DNA of 64,000 bases from Amoebidium appalachense (lineage: Eukaryota; Ichthyosporea), in assembly GCA_963693365.1 (NCBI GenBank), contig CAVNZM010000003.1, positions 5,270,001-5,334,000 on the forward strand, written 5' to 3'. A program made the translations under genes and the position numbers. The notes beneath the pieces are model-generated. The model did not search any database. It had not been told where the DNA came from and saw only the letters and a list, made by a program, of their open reading frames with translations. This document shows positions 48,109 through 60,900 of the stretch, piece after piece (positions within the stretch are counted from its first letter, which is position 1; each line of letters begins with the position of its first letter).

Positions 48109-48632
48109 TGGAGAGAGCCTCAGAGAGAGAGACAGACAGACGGAGAGGGGGAGGGGGGAAGAGAAGGGCAGAGAGAGGGAGAAAGGGGTGGGAAGGCGGT
48201 GAGAAGAGAAAAGTGGGGTGGAGGGGGGAAGGGAAGGGGGGGGGGGGGGGGGAGGGGGGGTAGAGAAAGAGAAAAGGAAACGAAAAGGGGGGTATATAGT
48301 TTTGGTAGTTATTTAGGAATTTGGGGATATAGAGGGGGAGGACACGAAGGGTTGAGGGGAACAGAGGGAGAGAGATAGCAAATGAGAGTGAGGGAGAGGG
48401 AAGAGTGGTGAGGGCTTCTTCTTTCTTTTTTTTTTTTAACTGGGGGGGAGGGGGGGGGGGGGGGGGGGGGTGCATGATCCAATCATCGATCGCCATAAAT
48501 CGCTGGTGGGCGAGAGAGAGAGAGAGAGAGATTTAGATCTCTTCTTTGGCATGGCTCTATCGGAGACAGAGGGGAGAGAGAGAAGGAAATCAGAGAGAGG
48601 GAGACAGAGGGGAGAGAGAGAGAGAGACAACG

Positions 48633-48677
<45 letters not shown>

Positions 48678-49700
48678 GGGGAGAGGGAGAGAGAGAGAGA
48701 GAGAGGGGGGGGGGGGGGGGGGAGAGAGAGAGAGTTTTCATCACCGAATCATCGACCGCCATAATAACGGCCTCTGGATATTCGAATAACCCGCCAATAT
48801 TTTTTTCCACCAAGATCATCGCATTGGATAGCAGAATGACTCAGCAAACTGTCACACTGAACTCCGTCCTCCAATGCGCAAAGCCGCACAAGAAAATACC
48901 ATATATAGGAAAAAAAAACTTCCAAATTCGTGCAACAAAAAAAACATAGTGCAGGCGTTTGGTACCTTTACAGAAAACAGGGCCTTCAGGCTCAGCTAAC
49001 GCTTCGCCTGGGCGGCCGATTATTATATTGATATTATGTTGGCACAGACAGAATTTTTTTTTGGGATCTCAATAGTCGATCTCAAATGTCGATTATCACA
49101 CCATATAGCTATACGGTACAAGAAACATTTTAGCATAATTCCGACAACATTAATCTTGCCTATATATCTGCAATGGATTATGTTCTTACATTAATTATGT
49201 GCCGTGTTTTTTCCACAAGTCATACTAAGAACCACCAGCTCGGGTTAGGGCAAGGCATGGACCTGATCCCACCAGCTTCACTTGACCATAGCAATCCATG
49301 ATTCTAAATATATATGTTTTGAAAACCCATTGTGACAAGCACCAGTGACTATCTTTACATACAATTAGTGTAATGAATGTGAAGTGAAATTTCGAAAACT
49401 GTTACGCGCATATGTTCGGCTGGCAGCCCCAGGAACCTTCAAGCACAAAGAGAGGGAGGGGAGATGAGGGGGGGAGAAGGGGGGGGGGGGGGGTTAATTT
49501 CATTCTGCTGACCTATGCAAATCTAGAACGACCTTTCTTCTTAAGGGAAAAAAAAAAAAAAAGAAGAAAAAAAGAAACCGTTCAAGTGTACATTTGCACG
49601 GATACTTCCGTCCTACAAAACGTGCAAGAAAGAGCTAGTCAAAACAGGGGGAAAAAAAGGCGTAAGAAAGTCTTACCAAACTGAAGGGAATGCCAAGATT
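46861..49700. other. Intergenic: poly-G/T, GT and GA microsatellites
   Basis: Poly-T at 46951-46981, G-rich at 47370-47555, (GT)n at 47812-47890 and (GA)n blocks at 47975-48110 and 48500-48733. AT-rich sequence without recognisable genes covers 48940-49700. A minus-strand stretch near 48760-48830 (ILVEKNIGGLFEYPEA) could be an exon but has no support beyond being open. Confidence 0.5.
47915..48600. repeat. Duplicated about 90-bp segment flanking a (GA)n tract
   Basis: 47915-48005 and 48506-48600 share ggtgggcgagagagag, then gatttaaatctcttctttgg (tta versus tag variant) and catggctctatcggagacag. The block between them is (GA)n and G-rich. Confidence 0.8.
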
Positions 49701-49721
49701 CACCAGGAAGGAAAACAACCC

Positions 49722-49777
<56 letters not shown>

Positions 49778-50199
49778 AAAAAAATAAAATCTTAGGAGAC
49801 AAACCCGACAAAAGCGGTACAGAGCGTACAATGTCAACAAGTTGAGACAAATCCTGGGGCTGTTACCAAAAAATTGATATGGAAAGAGCACGCGCAACAG
49901 GGGAGGCTGGGAGAGGGGTGGTGGTGGAGGAGGAGGTGGTTGGTGGTGGTGGTGGTGTGTGGGGGAGAAGTGGAGGTGGGGGTAGGGGGGTGGAGATAGA
50001 GAAAGAACAGACGAAGAGATAGAAAGGAGGAGAATATGGGGGGAGGAGGGGGGGAGGGGGGGGAACGACAACGAGAGAAAAGTAATATTAGTGATATCAT
50101 CCTGATGGAAGCATATTCGGCACACCACGCATCAAACCAAACACATCCAAAAGACATCAGTATACATCATTCAGAATGCCGCTTGCCTGCCGTGTCAGG
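49701..50199. other. Poly-C/A, GGT-rich sequence downstream of the ZIP gene
   Basis: Poly-C at 49722-49767, then A-rich, then GGTGG-rich sequence at 49917-50065. Nothing coding recognised. It is probably the 3' flank of the minus-strand ZIP gene. Confidence 0.5.
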
Positions 50200-50393
50200 G
50201 ATTCAGTGAATGCTCTCCAAGGCACCCATGGGGCAAAATCTGGTAAAAAACCATTGCAAAATTTGCCTATCGGTCTGTGGCGGTACCAAACTCTGCGAAT
50301 CAGTGAATGCTCTCCAAAGCACCCATGAGGCAAAATCCGGTAAAAGCCATTGCGAATTTTGCCCATCGGTCTGTGCCGGCCCCAAACTCATTG
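50200..50393 (-). repeat. Tandem duplication of the 3' end of the ZIP last exon
   Basis: Two about 97-bp copies. The functional one is 50297-50393 and a diverged one is 50200-50296. Both contain gattcagtgaatgctctcca-type sequence and cggtctgtg (plus strand). The downstream copy repeats the codons for GALESIH and stop but is frame-disrupted, and it now lies after the first TGA, in the presumed 3' UTR. Confidence 0.85.
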
Positions 50394-50571
50394 CCCAATA
50401 TGTCGATACACGACACGTAGAGGAATGTGCCGGACCCAAGAGCCTCAAAAAGGGCAGTTGCTGACTCATGATCTCCCCCTGCATATCTGCAATGGATGTG
50501 TGAGAGGAGCAGACATAGGAAGGGGGGGAGGGGGGAGAGGGGAAAAGAGAAGAAGGAAAGGGGCATTATGT

Positions 50572-50602
<31 letters not shown>

Positions 50603-52291
50603 GGGGGTGGGGGGCAGGGTGAGAGGGCGGGGGGGGGGGGGGGGGGGGGGGGAGGGGAGGGAAGGTTGGGGGAGGGGGGAGGGTGGGTGGGTGGGTCGGG
50701 GGGGGGGGGGGGGGGGGGGGGGTTAGAAAGTGTACAGAGTATGAAGTGCACAGTCATGGCAGACAGCATAATGCAGAGTACAAACCACACCTAAAGAGTA
50801 TGCACCCGGCGGGGGGAGGGGGGGGTGGGGGGGGGTGGGGGGGGGGGGGACAGAGTTAAGATGTGTTCCCAAATGTGAAGCAGGCTCAAAGACGAACACC
50901 AGATGGAAGGTGAAAGGAATTGTATGCGCGTGCTTGTGCACAAGATACGGGTACGCGCCATGTGTGTGTGTGCATGTCTGTGTGTGTGTGCGTGTGTTTG
51001 TGTGTGTGCATGTCTGTGTGTGTGTGCGTGTGTTTGTGTGTGTGCATGTCTGTGTGTGTGTGCGTGTGTTTGTGTGTGTGCATGTCTGTGTGTGTGCGTG
51101 TGTTTGTGTGTGTGCATGTCTGTGTGTGTGCGTGTGTTTGTGTGTGTGCATGTCTGTGTGTGTGTGCGTGTGTTTGTGTGTGTGCATGTCTGTGTGTGTG
51201 TGCGTGTGTTTGTGTGTGTGCATGTCTGTGTGCGTGTGCGTGTGTTTGTGTGTGTGCATGTCTGTGCGCGTGTGCGTGTGTTTGTGTGTGTGCATGTCTG
51301 TGTGTGTGTGCGTGTGTTTGTGTGTGTGCATCTCTGTGTGTGTGCGTGTGTTTGTGTGTGTGCATGTCTGTGTGTGTGCGTGTGTTTGTGTGTGTGCATG
51401 TCTGTGTGTGTGTGCGTGTGTTTGTGTGTGTGCATGTCTGTGTGTGTGTGCGTGTGTTTGTGTGTGTGCATGTCTGTGTGTGTGTGCGTGTGTTTGTGTG
51501 TGTGCATGTCTGTGTGTGTGTGCGTGTGTTTGTGTGTGTGCATGTCTGTGTGTGTGTGCGTGTGTTTGTGTGTGTGCATGTCTGTGTGTGTGTGCGTGTG
51601 TTTATGTGTGTGCATGTCTGTGTGTGTGCGTGTGTTTGTGTGTGTGCATGTCTGTGTGTGTGTGCGTGTGTTTGTGTGTGTGCATGTCTGTGTGTGTGTG
51701 CGTGTGTTTGTGTGTGTGCATGTCTGTGTGTGTGCGTGTGTTTGTGTGTGTGCATGTCTGTGTGTGTGTGCGTGTGTTTGTGTGTGTGCATGTCTGTGTG
51801 TGCGTGCGTGTGTTTGTGTGTGTGAATGTCTGTGTGTGTGTGCGTGTGTTTGTGTGTGTGCATGTCTGTGTGTGTGTGCGTGTGTTTGTGTGTGTGCATG
51901 TCTGTGTGTGTGTGCGTGTGTTTGTGTGTGTGCATGTCTGTGTGTGTGTGCGTGTGCATGTCTGTGTGTGTGTGAGTATGCTTGTGCGCGCACACACATG
52001 CGTGTGTGTGCATGCATATGTGGTGTGTGGGTGGTTGTGTACCCTGCAGGGGAAGGAGGGAGGGAAAGAGGGTGTGTGTGTGTGTGTTGGTGGGGAGGGG
52101 AGGGGGGAAAGAGGGTGTGTGTGTGTGTGTGTGTGTTGGGGGGGGAGGGGAGGGTTCATACTTGTCCAGGATCAGACCAATCAGAATACCGCACGGGGTT
52201 GCAAAGGAAAAGGCCACCACCAGCTTTGTGATGCGGCCCTTTGCGACCCTGTTGCCCAGCATGCTGATGCTCAGTGCAAGAGCAGCAGTGC

Positions 52292-52356
<65 letters not shown>

Positions 52357-52569
52357 ACGGGAAGGGGGGGGGGGGGGGGGGGGGGGGTGAGGGGGCGGAG
52401 AGGAAGGGACAAAAAAGACAGGTATAAGGGGGTTGAGTTCGGTGGTGGCGCATTTTAGAGGGATGAGATAAAGGGATGGAAGGGCGGAGGGAAGGGGGGA
52501 GGGGGAAAGAGGTGGTGGTGGTGGTGGTTTGGGGGGGGGGGGGGGGGGGGGGAGAGAGGGGGGAGGTGG

Positions 52570-52614
<45 letters not shown>

Positions 52615-53308
52615 TGATTTAGAGGAGGTATGGGCGTGGGGCAAGAATAGAGGGAACGGGTCGGGTAGGTAAAAACAAGGCAATGCATTTCAATGTCGTG
52701 CTTTGTGCTATTTCGTATCATATCAGCAGTAATCTTTGCATGAAAATGCCAAGGTAAAACAACCCCCCCCCCCCCCCCAAAAAAAAAAAAGGAAAAAAAA
52801 AGAAATCTCCCCCGCCTGGGGTCGAACCAGGGACCTTTCGGTTAACAGCCGAACGCGCTGCCAATTGCGCCACGGAGGATTTGATGTTTTCCGGGCCATC
52901 AGCTGACTCATGATCGCTATCTTACAACGTGACACGTAATTATTCTAATCTCAACGAACACTCCCCCTCCCCCCCCCCCCCCCCCCCCCCCCCCTCCCCT
53001 CCCCTAAAAACAATTGAGCTCATAAATTGCTGTAGCCCGCTCTCCCTTTTTAACAATCGTTGCCATCTCAGGCCAAAAATCAAGGGACCATCACAAGGAC
53101 CTCCAAAGACTTTAAAAAAATTAACCACAGAGAGCGAAGCACACATTTACAACGATAACCATAGTGGCAGACATGCCAAAAAACATATAGAAAAAGGCAT
53201 GAAAGAAGAAAGAAGAGCCCATTACATAGCAAAACCATGCGAATATTAACCAATAGTACCCGAGTTTTGACTCAAAACCCGAAAGGGGCTTTTTTTTATT
53301 TTGTGTGT

Positions 53309-53370
<62 letters not shown>

Positions 53371-56300
53371 GGGGGGGGGGGGGGGGGGATAATACCTTGT
53401 GTGCCAATATGCCAACCAATATTAGAGCCACCTGTTTCTTGTCGTTAATCATTCCTACCGTCAGACCGGCGATGACCGAATGCAGAGACAAAACGGCCAG
53501 AAGCAGATACGGCACAATATTGAACCCCACTTCCCGATTACGTGCGATCGGAACTTCCTCCCCGCGTAGGTGGTTGGTCAGGGCCAACCCCGCCTCTACC
53601 CCCTGACCGAACAACTTATCGTAGTAGCTGATTCGGTGTTGGTGCGGGTGTTCGGGTGTTGGGTTTGATGATGTGCTAGCTCCCGTAATCGGATCGCGAT
53701 CGTGATCGTGATTTTGTTTCGACGTGTGCGCCCCACACTCATTAATCGGAACATCTACTGGCAAACTCGCTTGCGAGAACGTGTCAAGCATGTCGCGATT
53801 CAATATCCCATCGTCAGGAATAATCCGATCGCGCGATCGGATGTTCCCGTTCAGGTGATCGTGAGCATGCTCATTGGACGGTGGTATTAACGGTGTGGTT
53901 TCATTGGCATGTTCGTGTCCTCCCTCCCCGTGATTGGCTCCCGCATGCGCGTGGTGTGGGCAGTCATCCGGGGCGCTGACAATTAGCGAATGGGCTTGGC
54001 CCAAAGCGACTTTCTCGACGAAAAGCGTCAGAAAAAACCCGATTCCGGCACAGTACATAGCGATCGGGAGTCCCCCCATGCTTTCTTCGAGAGATGCGGC
54101 CGATTTCATTGCATCGGGGAGCATGTGCACAAGTCCAACGGCAAAGAAAACCCCCCCGGCAAATGTGCTGAGACGTGCCATAACCTTGGGGCTGATTCGG
54201 AACCTGGGGAAAATACCGATTAGCACCGATTATTACCGATATAATATGCCGATTAGCGCCAATTCAGCTAGATATAGTAATTGGTTTGGTTAACAGGACA
54301 AGAAATAGGTGTACATTAGAGATGGAGACATGTTGTGGGGGTTAGGGGCGGGGAGGGGGCATCAGACCAACCAGATTATACAAAACAGAGCAATATAATA
54401 CACAACGGGAAAAGCAACACACAAAGCAAACATAAAACACACTAGAGTATGAAACACAAGGGAGAGCCTTTCTTCAGGAAAGGTCAAATTATTTGCAGGA
54501 GCAGGGAGACAACATCAGGAAGAAACTAGGGGCAAGGAGGAAGAGGTGTTTGTGTGTGTGTGTGTAGAGTATGAAACTGCGACATGCTTTGCAACACAAC
54601 ATCAAACCATATTCAGGTGCACAACTATGAAGAAAGGATGACATTAAGATATAAACACTGTAGAGCCCGCCTAAGGGGAAGTGTGGAGCAAGACGGAATA
54701 TGCCATGCAAAGATTTAAAAGATGCTTTCGCTCTGTCTTCTGATTTTGGGGTGTGTACGTGTGTGTATTTATTTATTTCATTCCTTTTTTTGGGGGGCCG
54801 GGGGGGGAGGGGGGGGGGGGGGGAGGAGGGGGAGGAGGACTGAATACACAAGAAGCTAGAAAGAGAGAAAGGGGAAGGGAAAAACAAAAAAACCACCATA
54901 GGAAAAAAAGGGACGAAAGCGTCACAGGCAAGGACAGCACACAAATATTATGACTCAAAAAGTTAAAAAAAGAGACAGCAAACGTTGCAGGGTCACAGGA
55001 GACGTGGCAATAGCCCATCACCAGGAATGAGGTGAAGGGATGGGGGAAAAGTGATCCGATCCTTGGGGGGGGGGGGGGGGGGGGGGGGTATTGGGTGGGG
55101 GGGGAGGGGGGGGAAAGGCAACATAACTACCACAAAGGTACCTCCCCCCTCCCCCCCCCCCCCCCCCCCTCCCCCTCTCCCCACCACGATTACAAACAAT
55201 AATTCTCCACATCTTTGTGAGGTCACTTCGCGAAGTCTAATGCAGCACCACTGCCATCACAAGTGCCCCCCCCCCCCCCCCCCCCCCGTCCCCCCTCCCC
55301 CTCCCCGCCTCCCTCCCTCCCTTCTCTCACCGTCCCTTATTACCTAGTTGCCCGAGAATTATGGTTCCTTTGCTCAAAGCAATGATATAGAGCATAAAAT
55401 GTCCCTCTCTATCCCCCCCCCCCCCCCCCACCCCACCCCTTCCCTCCCTCCCTCCCTCCCCCCTCCCCCCTTCCTCCCCCCCCCCCCCCCCACACACACC
55501 CCACCCATCCCCCATTTCCAAAAACGCGGACACAGCAAAAGGAGTGGAATTTTGCAAAACGTTGGGGGGTTTACGAAAAGGAATAAAGGATAGTCCCTGT
55601 AGCCGAAGAGAATGGAGCAACGGGGGGATGGGGAGGGTAGGGGGGAGGGGGAGGGGGGAAAGAAAAAAAGAGAGAAAAAAAGAAATAAAGGGGGGAGGAA
55701 GAGGAGGAAGGGTCGGGGAGTGAGAGCGGGGAGGGAGGGAGAGAGAGAGTGAGGGAGAGGGAGGGGCGTACACACACACATAGAGAGAGAAGAGTGGGTG
55801 TTGGTGAACACGATCATAAGAGAGGAGGAAGGGGAGAGAGAGTAGGAGGTGTGGAGTGAGCAAGGGCAGGGAGGAAACAAGCCAGAGAAGAAAGAGGGAA
55901 CCGAGAGAAAAGTGTGGGGAGAAGGGGGGGGGGGGTTTGGGGGGGATGGAGGAGGGGGGGGGGGGGGGGGGGGGGAGAGAGGGTCGGTGAAGTCTCGGCC
56001 CCATCCCCCCTACTCATATCCAGCTGTTAACCGCAGCAAGCAGACGAGATATGCCATGAATTCACAGCTCAGAAGAATTAAACCCAAAAAAAGGGATACA
56101 AAGCAGAATATCAAAACAGATACTAACAGAAATCCACTTTCCATCATCCCTCTCTCTCCACCCTATCCCCTCCTCACACCTTCATGGCATACGTGGTGGA
56201 CAAAAAAAAGAAAAAAGCACCGGTTCCGCAGCTCTGGGGACCCTCAATTTGCAAGCCATCACCTGAACTCTTTCATATGAAGGTGGGTGGGTGTAAGCCT

Positions 56301-56667
56301 TCATGCGTGTGTACGTGTAGCTCAACACACTTCATGACAATTCGGTGTCCGTATGCTGTTCTTGTGCAGCAAGTATTGTGTCATGCATGCAGACAAATAT
56401 AGCGCAGGGTATGCAACACACATAGATTTCCGGGCAATTGTGAAGGCTGCGTGCCCGTGTCCGTGTGTACGTGTGTGTGTGCGTGCGTGCGTATTTGCGT
56501 GCGCATGCGTGTGTGCACGTACATGCGTGGGTATGCCAGCGTGCATCGGGCCGGCACATGCGCACTCACCTCAGGGGCAGTAAACCGCCCACCACTGCCA
56601 CCGCAATCATAGAGGCCGCCGCCTCCAGCTTGAAGACCAGATGCATTTCATCCCCTGCATCTCCCAT
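50300..56667 (-). CDS. ZIP-family metal (zinc/iron) transporter
   Basis: Exons on the minus strand: 56667-56570, 54203-53396, 52292-52162, 50486-50300. They total 1224 nt, all in phase, giving 407 residues and TGA. TM1 LEAAASMIAVAVVGGLLP, TM2 MARLSTFAGGVFFAVGLV, TM3 LPIAMYCAGIGFFLTLFV. A long His-rich loop follows (HHAHAGANHGEGGHEH, HAHDH, HDHDRD, HPHQH), then TM4 with HSVIAGLTVG, TM5 with HKGTAALALSISML, and TM6-8 including FEALGSGTFLYVSCIDIL. TM4/TM5 histidines are the family's transport-site residues, although the Glu common after HSVI is Ala. The His-rich cytosolic loop is typical of metal sensing. Expected substrate is Zn2+, Fe2+ or Mn2+ moved into the cytosol. The start ATG at 56667 is followed by a short polar N-terminus. 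Two of three donors run into poly-C. Intron 2 hosts tRNA-Asn and intron 3 hosts a 1-kb minisatellite. Confidence 0.93.
50961..51968. repeat. About 28-copy minisatellite, 34-36 bp unit
   Basis: Unit catgtctgtgtgtgtgtgcg followed by tgtgtttgtgtgtgtg. Copies differ mainly by one GT dinucleotide (34 versus 36 bp) and a few substitutions. It lies in the last intron of the ZIP gene and translates into meaningless repeat ORFs of up to 530 codons on both strands. Confidence 0.95.
52293..52354. repeat. (GT)n, read as (CA)n acceptor on the minus strand
   Basis: On the coding (minus) strand this is (CA)n ending cacacag at the start of ZIP exon 3. It shows the same acceptor design as in plus-strand genes and confirms sense-strand polarity. 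Confidence 0.85.
52807..52879 (-). tRNA. trnN-GUU: tRNA-Asn (anticodon GUU)
   Basis: A 73-nt intronless cloverleaf: acceptor TCCTCCG/CGGGGGA (one G-U type pair), D arm GCGCAATTGGCAGCGC, anticodon stem TTCGG/CCGAA with loop CTGTTAA (anticodon GTT at the centre), variable AGGTC, T arm CCTGG-TTCGACC-CCAGG and discriminator G. The A box (TGGCGCAATTGG) and B box (GGTTCGACCCC) are intact. On the minus strand a T-rich run follows within a few bases (complement of 52783-52800), a good RNA polymerase III terminator. The gene lies in intron 2 of the ZIP transporter, in the same orientation. Confidence 0.97.
53327..53389. repeat. Poly-G (poly-C on coding strand) at ZIP intron 2 donor
   Basis: The donor gtattat at 53395 is followed at once by about 55 C on the coding strand, then (CA)n. 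Confidence 0.9.
54204..56569 (-). other. ZIP intron 1 (2.4 kb)
   Basis: Mixed AT-rich sequence with poly-C/poly-G and G-rich purine blocks (54790-54840, 55060-55115, 55140-55300, 55410-55500, 55620-55980). Short ORFs on both strands have no recognisable domains. The flanking exons join in phase, so no further exon is required. Confidence 0.6.
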
Positions 56668-58486
56668 CGTGAATGTTGCTTGATATTCTCGCTTGATGTT
56701 CTTTGTTATAACGTGATGTTTGTATAAGCAGATGAGCCTAAGGGAGGATGTATGTATGTGTGTACTGAGGTTTTACTGCCACAGCTCCTCCAAAGGCCGA
56801 ATGTTATCGTTTTAGACAACTTCTTTTTGAGTCTACGAATTTAGTAAAACCCGCAAAGTATCTTTCACTATAGCCTATAACCCTTTAAACATGGGAGAAA
56901 AACATCATAGAACAATAGACGAATTATAGACGTACCAGGCCTCAGAGAAAACATAACTCTGCGTAGAAACGTCGGTGTGTGAAGGAATGGAGAACGATGG
57001 GCGCCGCTTTATAAACCCCCGCTGCATATTATAACGTGATATGATTGGCTGCACAAACGGCTACCTAGACCATATAATAGGGTTATTAACTGAAATTCGT
57101 GGTGATAATTTTTATATAATATTTATATAATGTAGCCTGTATATATATACAATCAATCTTAGCTCTTAGCTCGTGCTGCTTGAGATAGAACATATGTATC
57201 AGACAGGAATTATGACCGCGCATTCAAAAATCACTTTTTTTTTTTTTTTTATAACTTTTGAATGAACTTTTTCATTACTTTCTACATAGTTATAAAGAGT
57301 GCCTGAAAATAAAAGAAGTGGGAAAAAAGAAAACTTTCGTTTGGTGAAATGGGGCTCAAATGAGTGAGCCTTCCGACTTCTATACCTACAACAGAGATAA
57401 CCTTTTCTAACCTTGCCTGTAAATGGATAACTCAGTTACTGAGAACATGTGTATCATAGAATCGCTTGCCCTCTCATGTAGGCACATGTGTGACACACAA
57501 AGACACAAAAATAATGTATAAAGAATACTCTCCAGAAGTCTTTTGATGGCACACATAAGAACTGCAATATGATTTTTAACGTGTTTTTTTCTTCCCCGCC
57601 GAAGGCTAACAGTCCAAGATAGCCAATAGATAACTTAACAAAAAGGCAGCAAAATTTCACCAGCAAAGCAACCCACTAGCCAAATCTTCACTCCTTGTTT
57701 CCCCTCAAAATTCGAAGCTCTTTCTCAGGCCGAAGGCATTAAAGCAAGAAAACATCGTATGTAACAAGAGCACTAGGGTAGCATCGTATGTAACAAGAGC
57801 ACTAGGGTAGCATCATAAGCAACACAGACAGGGTGTCATTCTTTTTTTTTTCGCTCTTTGCTCCTTTTTTAAGCCAGGGCTTTCTGGTTCTTTGAAGGGG
57901 AGTGGCAGGTACATCGATCTTGGAATCCACTTTTTGACTGATGGAAACCCTATAGCCCATTTGTCTTGTGGCCACCTACACCTTCACCATGTACAGAAAA
58001 AAGAAAAACCTGCTAATCAGCACGCCGGCTGAGACCAAGACGGCATACACTTTGTATGGCTCCACCCGACGTCTCTTCCTTTCCCTCCTCCCTCGTGTGC
58101 CCTCCACCCCCCTCATGGTTCCCATCCAACTTTTTAAGTGGGAACGTACGCAAGAACCCTCAACAGACACATACACAAACACTTTCCCTACAAATTCATA
58201 ATGGCTTGCAACTCAGGACACAGAGAGACACAAACACACATGCACGTACGCATACGCGCGCGCACGCACACACGCACACACACACACACACGCAGAGAGA
58301 GAGAAGAGAGGGTGAGAGAGAGCGAGAGAGAGAGAGACGCACACACACACACAAAAAAACAAAGAGAGATAGAGAGAGAGGGAGAGAGAGAGAGAGGGGG
58401 GGGGGGTTGGAGGGAGGGAGGTGTGCCTGTGTGCCTTGTGTGTGCGAGGGAGAGAAAGAGCGAGAGAGAGAGAGCGAGAGAGAGAG

Positions 58487-58523
<37 letters not shown>

Positions 58524-58766
58524 AGGGAGAGAGAGAACGAGAGAAAGAGGGGAGGGAGAGAGGAGGGGAGTGGGGGGGGGGAGGGGGGAGAGAGAGAGAG
58601 AGTGTGTGTGTGTGCGTGTGCGTGAAAGAGAGTGAGAGAAGGTGCGACGGACAGAAACACAGAAAAACACCTTCTCACTTGCACACAGAGAGAAAGTGAG
58701 TGAGACTCACAGACAGAGTGACCCACACCCACATATGCACATACACCAACATACACACACACACAG

Positions 58767-58837
<71 letters not shown>

Positions 58838-59097
58838 CCACGTGCAAGTAAACGCATGTTGACCCACGTTCACACGCACGCACGCAAACACACACGCACA
58901 CACAACCACACACCCACACATGCGTGCGTGTGCACCCACACCCGCACACACAGACACACACACACACGCGTGCGCGCACCCACATTCAGACACACGCCAA
59001 CAAACAAGAAAGCCGGGACTCTAATCTCCCCCCCCCCTCCCCCCCCCCCCCTCTTCCCCCCCTTTCCCCCGGGTTCCTCATCACCAATACCTTGCAG
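56668..59097. other. Divergent intergenic region, ZIP / MAP kinase kinase
   Basis: AT-rich from 56700 to 57950, with a TTTATAAA at 57008 that could serve the ZIP promoter. A 29-bp direct repeat (57753-57810) follows. From 58200 on there are (CA)n, (GA)n and G-rich microsatellites. The first exon(s) of the kinase gene must lie here. An ATG at 58201 (MACNSGHRE) was considered but could not be joined in phase. Confidence 0.5.
57753..57810. repeat. Perfect 29-bp tandem duplication
   Basis: catcgtatgtaacaagagca plus ctagggtag, twice head to tail, with a partial third (catcataagcaaca). Confidence 0.9.
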
Positions 59098-59179
59098 GTC
59101 GCGGAATTCATTCACGGAGGGAGATCTGAACATCAACACAGAGGGGTTGAGAATCTCCACTGACCCAAAGTTAGACGTC

Positions 59180-59218
<39 letters not shown>

Positions 59219-59223
59219 GTGTC

Positions 59224-59254
<31 letters not shown>

Positions 59255-59741
59255 TGTGTGGGGTTGGTGTGGGTGTGGGTGGGTGGGTGGGTGGGTGGGT
59301 GGGTGGGTTTGTGTGTGTGTGGGGTGTGTGTGTGTGTGTGTGGTAGGTGGATGGATTTGAAAGGCTGCAGCAGGGGGGGGAGGGGGGGGAGAACCCCGCC
59401 GTTGCAGCTTTTCATTAGCTTCCTCTTCTCCACCCACCCACCCCCCCGTCCTCCCCCGAATCCTTACCTCCCCCTCCCCCTGAGCCTCCCCACCACATTA
59501 AGATGGACTCTAATTGAGTTTTGTTTTTTATGTGGCTGTTTTTTTTTGGGATATACACATAAGAGTATCCGTTGTGATATATACTTCATACGGTGCATCA
59601 CGTTCTAACACCCCCTCATACCCGCACCCCCTCCCCCACTAACAACCTTTGCCCCACTCCCACCCCTTCCCCCCTTCCCGCCCCCCTAACCCCTCACTCT
59701 CTCCGACCGTTACTTCCACTCACACATACACACACACTTCT

Positions 59742-59777
<36 letters not shown>

Positions 59778-59856
59778 TCCCTCCCTCCCTCCCTTCCTCC
59801 CTTCCTCCCTCCCTCCCTCCCTCCCTCTCCCTCTCCCTCTCCCTCTCCCTCTCCCT

Positions 59857-59889
<33 letters not shown>

Positions 59890-60541
59890 CCTCCCTCCCT
59901 CCCTCCCCCCCTCTCTCTCCACCCCCCTCTCCTCCCCCCCCCACCATCTCTCTCCCCCTCCCCCTCCTCCCCCCCCCCCCTCCCTGTCCCTCTTTATAAT
60001 ACAGCCCTAAGGGCAACAATCAAGCAACACACACACTGGGCACAACAGCAAGGGCTTCCCCTCGTACGGCAGTTACAACTGGGAGCGGGATATCACCAAG
60101 AGTCATATCTCCAAGAACACAAACACAGGGGGGGGAGGTATCAGAACAGGCGGTGACAAATCAAAATGCTGACCAGGTGTGTGAGCGGGTGGGTGGGAGG
60201 GTGGGGGTGGAGAAAGTGTGAGTGGGCCGGTGGGGGGGTGGGGATGGGGGGAAGGGAACGGGGAGGGGGGGGGGGGGGGGGGGGAAGAGGACATAGGGGG
60301 AAGAGGGAGGGCAGGCGGGGGGGGGAAGGGGGAGGGGAAGGGGGGTTGGATGGGATGGGGGTTGAGAGTGATGGTGCGAGAGAGGGAGTTAATGGGTCGG
60401 TGGGTGATGAAGTTGGCAAAGAAAGGGGAGACACACATTACACAGAGATGTATACTAGCTTGTCTGACGCTACACGCACATAAATATCATCTCACGCTTA
60501 TGTGTACGTGCATGGGAGCACACTCACGCAGCCGCAAAACG

Positions 60542-60593
<52 letters not shown>

Positions 60594-60859
60594 GTCCCCT
60601 CCCCCTGCCCCTCCCTCCTCCCCGTCCCCTCCCCCCTCTCCCCCCCCCCTGCCCGCCCCGCCCATGCTCTCACACACACAGACGCCAGCGACGTCCTCAT
60701 CCCTCGAGGGGGGGACACTCACGGGCGGAAGCAACAGCAGTCTAGGGGGAGAGGAGGTGCAACTGCAGGACCTGCAGCTGTTGGGGGTGGCTGGGAGGGG
60801 CAATGGGGGGGTGGTGCAGAAGGCATTGCACGTGCCTTCTGGAAAGATCTTTGCACTGA

Positions 60860-60900
<41 letters not shown>

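Noticed and set aside
50961-51968. Possible CRISPR-like array
   Set aside because: The units are contiguous with no unique spacers and are low-complexity GT. It is a minisatellite in a eukaryotic intron.
50791-52427. Very long ORFs (up to 530 codons) on both strands of the GT/CA minisatellite
   Set aside because: They are translations of a 34-36 bp repeat, and ORFs are open in several frames on both strands. The region is an intron of the ZIP gene.
56184-56283. Plus-strand ATG ORF (MAYVVDKKKKK) ending at a GT
   Set aside because: Lies antisense inside ZIP intron 1, has no family resemblance and no downstream partner exon.
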